The position numbers were made by a program, and so were the translations under genes. Positions 61,546-64,000 of a stretch of DNA of 64,000 nt are shown in pieces. A model generated the notes under the pieces. The model was not told the origin of the DNA, searched no databases, and saw nothing but the letters and a program-made list of their open reading frames with translations. Source of the DNA: Asterias amurensis (Eukaryota; Echinodermata; Asteroidea; Forcipulatida; Asteriidae); NCBI RefSeq assembly GCF_032118995.1, contig NC_092650.1:21638501-21702500 (forward strand). Direction: 5' to 3'. Within the stretch, counting starts at the first letter, position 1. Each line of letters begins with the position of its first letter.

Positions 61546-62425
61546 TCAGGCCATATTGCTATTAACCACAGTATGGATGTCTGTCCAACAGAGAACTAAA
61601 AGTTACTTTTTACATCATAGAGGCCCATCCCTGTTCCTGCTGGCATTGGTAATGCTTCAATCTCTTCAGGAGAGGCACTCCTCTAACCCAACATGTAAAA
61701 GAATCTAAACTAAAAGGTAAGGAAACAATAGAAGAAAGACAAAACAAAAGACACAAAAGAACAAAACCATAAAAAACACTTCAATTCCGCAATACAAAAG
61801 GAGTTTTTAAATTACATTTTATTTTTATAAGAAGCATGTTTCCGTTTGCTTTGTACACATGCAACAGTAGCGCACTCCAAAGGCTTAGGGGCTGCCACAG
61901 AAACCACAGCCAACATTTTTATCGTTCCATGACCTAAGTTGATGGGGGCAGGGTCTCAGGTCTACACATCAACATGTGATGTAGAATGTAGGCTACACCG
62001 GTTTGTTTGTTGTGTGGAAACGTTTCCATGATCGGTTTTAAAGAAGCCTCTTCAACATAGGTAGTTTGGTTAGAATGTGTCTTAATTCCTTCACTATCAT
62101 CTTTTCTTGTCCAAATGGTTTGGTCTTGGATAAAATTGGTATGATTTTGGATGGAACTGTCAACTTGAATACCGTCAAATATTATGGTCAAACGGTTATT
62201 CCATAATCTGAGAACAGGTTGTTTAAAGTGTGCTATCCATCATAGTAAGTACCCACTTGACCGCATCACAAAGGCTTCAGTCCACATCACTTGTTTGACA
62301 TTAATCTCCCTTTCAGATTACACACAACTCTACACAAAAGCCATCATGTAGTGCTGTAGTCAGTGATTGATAACAAACCCAGATAGCGATGAATCTGGGC
62401 TCCTAAAACTTCCCATTTCAGATGA
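61546..62425. other. Sequence upstream of the SLC10 exon, no exon confirmed
   Basis: Probably an intron of the SLC10 gene. The only noteworthy frame is at 61934-62208 minus, discussed under rejected items. Confidence 0.35.
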
Positions 62426-62429
62426 GTGG

Positions 62430-62813
62430 GTATTTGTTTTCTACAGTGTCAAAAGAGTTGTTGCTTGGCATATATACAAACAAACTTGCCTCCACTTCTG
62501 CCGATGCTTTACCTGTCAAGTGTCAGTGCGAGTTAAATTGTGTACTTAAGTTCAGGGTTTGCCTTTAAATTGTTTTGACAGCATTTCCAGTAAGTTTCAG
62601 TCTTGGATTTTTACATGGCACCAGTTTGGTAACCAGAGTTTTTCACTTTTTTCAAAGACATAGAGTGTCCATATGTTTTCTACAGTGTCAAAAGAGTTGT
62701 TGCTTGGACTATACAAACAAATATGCCTCCACTTCTGCTGATGCTCTACCTGTCAAGTGTCAATGCATTTAATTATGTACTTAAAATGTAAAATGAGTTC
62801 AGGGTTTGCCTTT
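62430..62813. repeat. About 240-bp tandem duplication
   Basis: TTTTCTACAGTGTCAAAAGAG occurs at 62437 and 62676; CTTGCCTCCACTTCTGC/ATGCCTCCACTTCTGC, ACCTGTCAAGTGTCA and TTCAGGGTTTGCCTTTAAA follow in both, 239-247 bp apart. Confidence 0.85.
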
Positions 62814-62990
62814 AAAGGCAGTGGACACTATTGGTAATTGTTAAAGACTAGCCTTCACAGTTGGTGTATTTAAACATATGCATAAAATAACAAACCTGTG
62901 AAAATTTCAGCTCAATCGGTCATCAAACTTGCGAGATAATAATGAAAGAAAAAAAACACCCATGTCACACGAAGTTGTGTGCTTTCAGAT
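62814..62990 (-). mobile_element. MITE family A, truncated at a junction with GC-rich DNA
   Basis: AAAGGCAGTGGACACTATTGG through GAAGTTGTGTGCTTTCAGAT, then the family sequence stops abruptly at about 62990 where base composition changes. Confidence 0.88.
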
Positions 62991-64000
62991 CTGCCAGATT
63001 TGGAGAGTGAGGTAACTGTTCATTCGTGAAATTCGAGTCCAGGAGGGTATGCACTGTAGAACTACACCTAATCCAGTCTCGGTAACTTTCCGCAAGTCAC
63101 TACCTCCCCGTGTCGGGAGTGGGTGGCACCCACTTACCCCTCCCCATCCGCCGGACTCCGGGCCCAAAAAGGGTCTCTCGGTTCGGTCACCAACCCCCTC
63201 GTGGGTCTGGAGACCCACGAGCGCCTCAGCTCTGAACTCGACCGTTCTCGGAACGCAGCGGGCGCCGCCAAAAGCCTACCGTATCTCTTGAAGACTTTTT
63301 GCCTCCGAACTCGAGCCGATTTTCGCGAACTCGTAGAACTGGCCTTATGTCCGGGTTCTGGGCCACTTTTTTGGCCAAAGTCCGAGGAAGGAGGCCGACT
63401 TTCTCCGGGAGCGTGTTTTGCCGATTTCCTGCCGTCTGCCACGGCCTGATTTTCGTCCCGCCCAGTGGTCATTTTCACCGAGGATTTTTTTCCATGGAAA
63501 ATTTTCTAAGTCCAAACTTTTTTCTAAGTCCAAAATTTTTTTTTATTTTCCCATCCTTTTCTGCCCAAGTCCAACCTTTTTTTTTTTTTTTTTGTTCCAG
63601 TATTTTTTATGTCCGGGTTCTGGGCCACTTTTGTCCGGGTTCTGGGCCACTTTTGTCCAAACTTTTTTCTAAGTCCAAATTTTTTTTTTTTTCAGTATTC
63701 TCTGCCCAAGTCCAAACTTTTTTTTTTTTTTTTCCAGTATTTTTTTCCCAAGTCCAAATTGGCCTTATGTCCGGGTTCTGGGCCACTTTTGTCCGGGTTC
63801 TGGGCCACTTTTTGGAAGGAGGCCGACTTTCTCCGAGAGCGTGTTTTGCCGATTTCCAGCCGTCTGCCACGGCCTGAATTTCGTCCCGCCCGGTGGTTAT
63901 TAAAGTCCGGGGATTTTTTCCATGACAAATTTTCTAAGTCCAAACTTTTTTCCCAAGTCCAATTTTTTTTGGGGGGGGGCTTCTCTCATGTCCGTTGCTT
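62991..64000. repeat. GC-rich, internally repeated block, origin unknown
   Basis: A sharp change to GC-rich sequence. A unit of roughly 420-430 bp recurs: GGAGGCCGACTTTCTCCG with CCGTCTGCCACGGCCTGA at about 63387 and 63818. A 21-23-bp subunit TGTCCGGGTTCTGGGCCAC occurs at 63349, 63610, 63632, 63769 and 63790. Words AAGTCCAAAC alternate with poly-T runs. A perfect hairpin CTCGTGGGTC/GACCCACGAG lies at 63198-63221. It runs off the window end. Confidence 0.75.

Noticed and set aside
61934..62208. Minus-strand frame after a good acceptor (CTGTTCTCAG), with two N-glycosylation-like sites
   Set aside because: It could be an upstream exon of the SLC10 gene, but shows no SLC10 motif or membrane segment, and no convincing donor was found. 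Transcript data would decide.
63299..63877. 192-codon plus-strand frame, the longest in the window
   Set aside because: It is made of the GC-rich repeat units and poly-T runs (Phe-rich). Low complexity and no domain, so not supported as coding.

Overview
This is a window of animal nuclear DNA: AT-rich, intron-rich and dense in short non-autonomous transposons. There is no operon structure. The conserved genes are of animal type, and the repeat landscape (many TTAA-flanked fold-back elements, tRNA-derived SINEs ending in ATT/AAT runs) looks like a marine invertebrate deuterostome. My best guess is an echinoderm, perhaps a sea star; this is an inference, not shown by the sequence.

Three protein genes can be supported, all on the minus strand. 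(1) 28247 to 4115: a complete orthologue of NSUN2, the tRNA/mRNA cytosine-5 methyltransferase. I resolved it into 19 coding exons whose splice phases all agree and sum to 2835 nt (944 codons plus stop). It has both catalytic cysteines, the SAM motif, the conserved C-terminal region, a roughly 145-residue acidic insert rich in SUMO-consensus sites, and an RS/RD-rich C-terminal tail. (2) 56461 to 56126: a 111-residue PLAC8/cornifelin-family cysteine-rich protein. (3) 60799 to 60332: the last coding exon of an SLC10-type sodium/bile-acid symporter; the rest of that gene probably lies beyond base 64000.

Layout: 1-4114 is repeat-rich sequence downstream of NSUN2. 4115-28247 is NSUN2, with introns loaded with MITEs, SINEs, a LINE ORF1 fossil and minisatellites. 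28248-28460 is its likely promoter. 28460-56125 is about 27 kb of gene-poor DNA made largely of nested inverted-repeat elements. 56126-56461 is the PLAC8 gene. 56462-60331 is intergenic. 60332-60799 is the SLC10 exon, followed by repeats and a GC-rich internally repeated block at 62991-64000.

The dominant theme is transposons. At least four MITE families (called A, B, C and D here) have TTAA at their ends and termini starting AGG or AGC. Family A alone has about 26 copies. There are clear nesting events: E in D, N in A, H in a LINE ORF1, A in H, I in A. One palindromic element carries a perfect 9-bp target duplication. I did not find a new multi-gene system. The most unusual observations are the SUMO-motif cluster in NSUN2, the TTAA element arrays that share target sites, the 9-bp-TSD fold-back element and the GC-rich repeat block.
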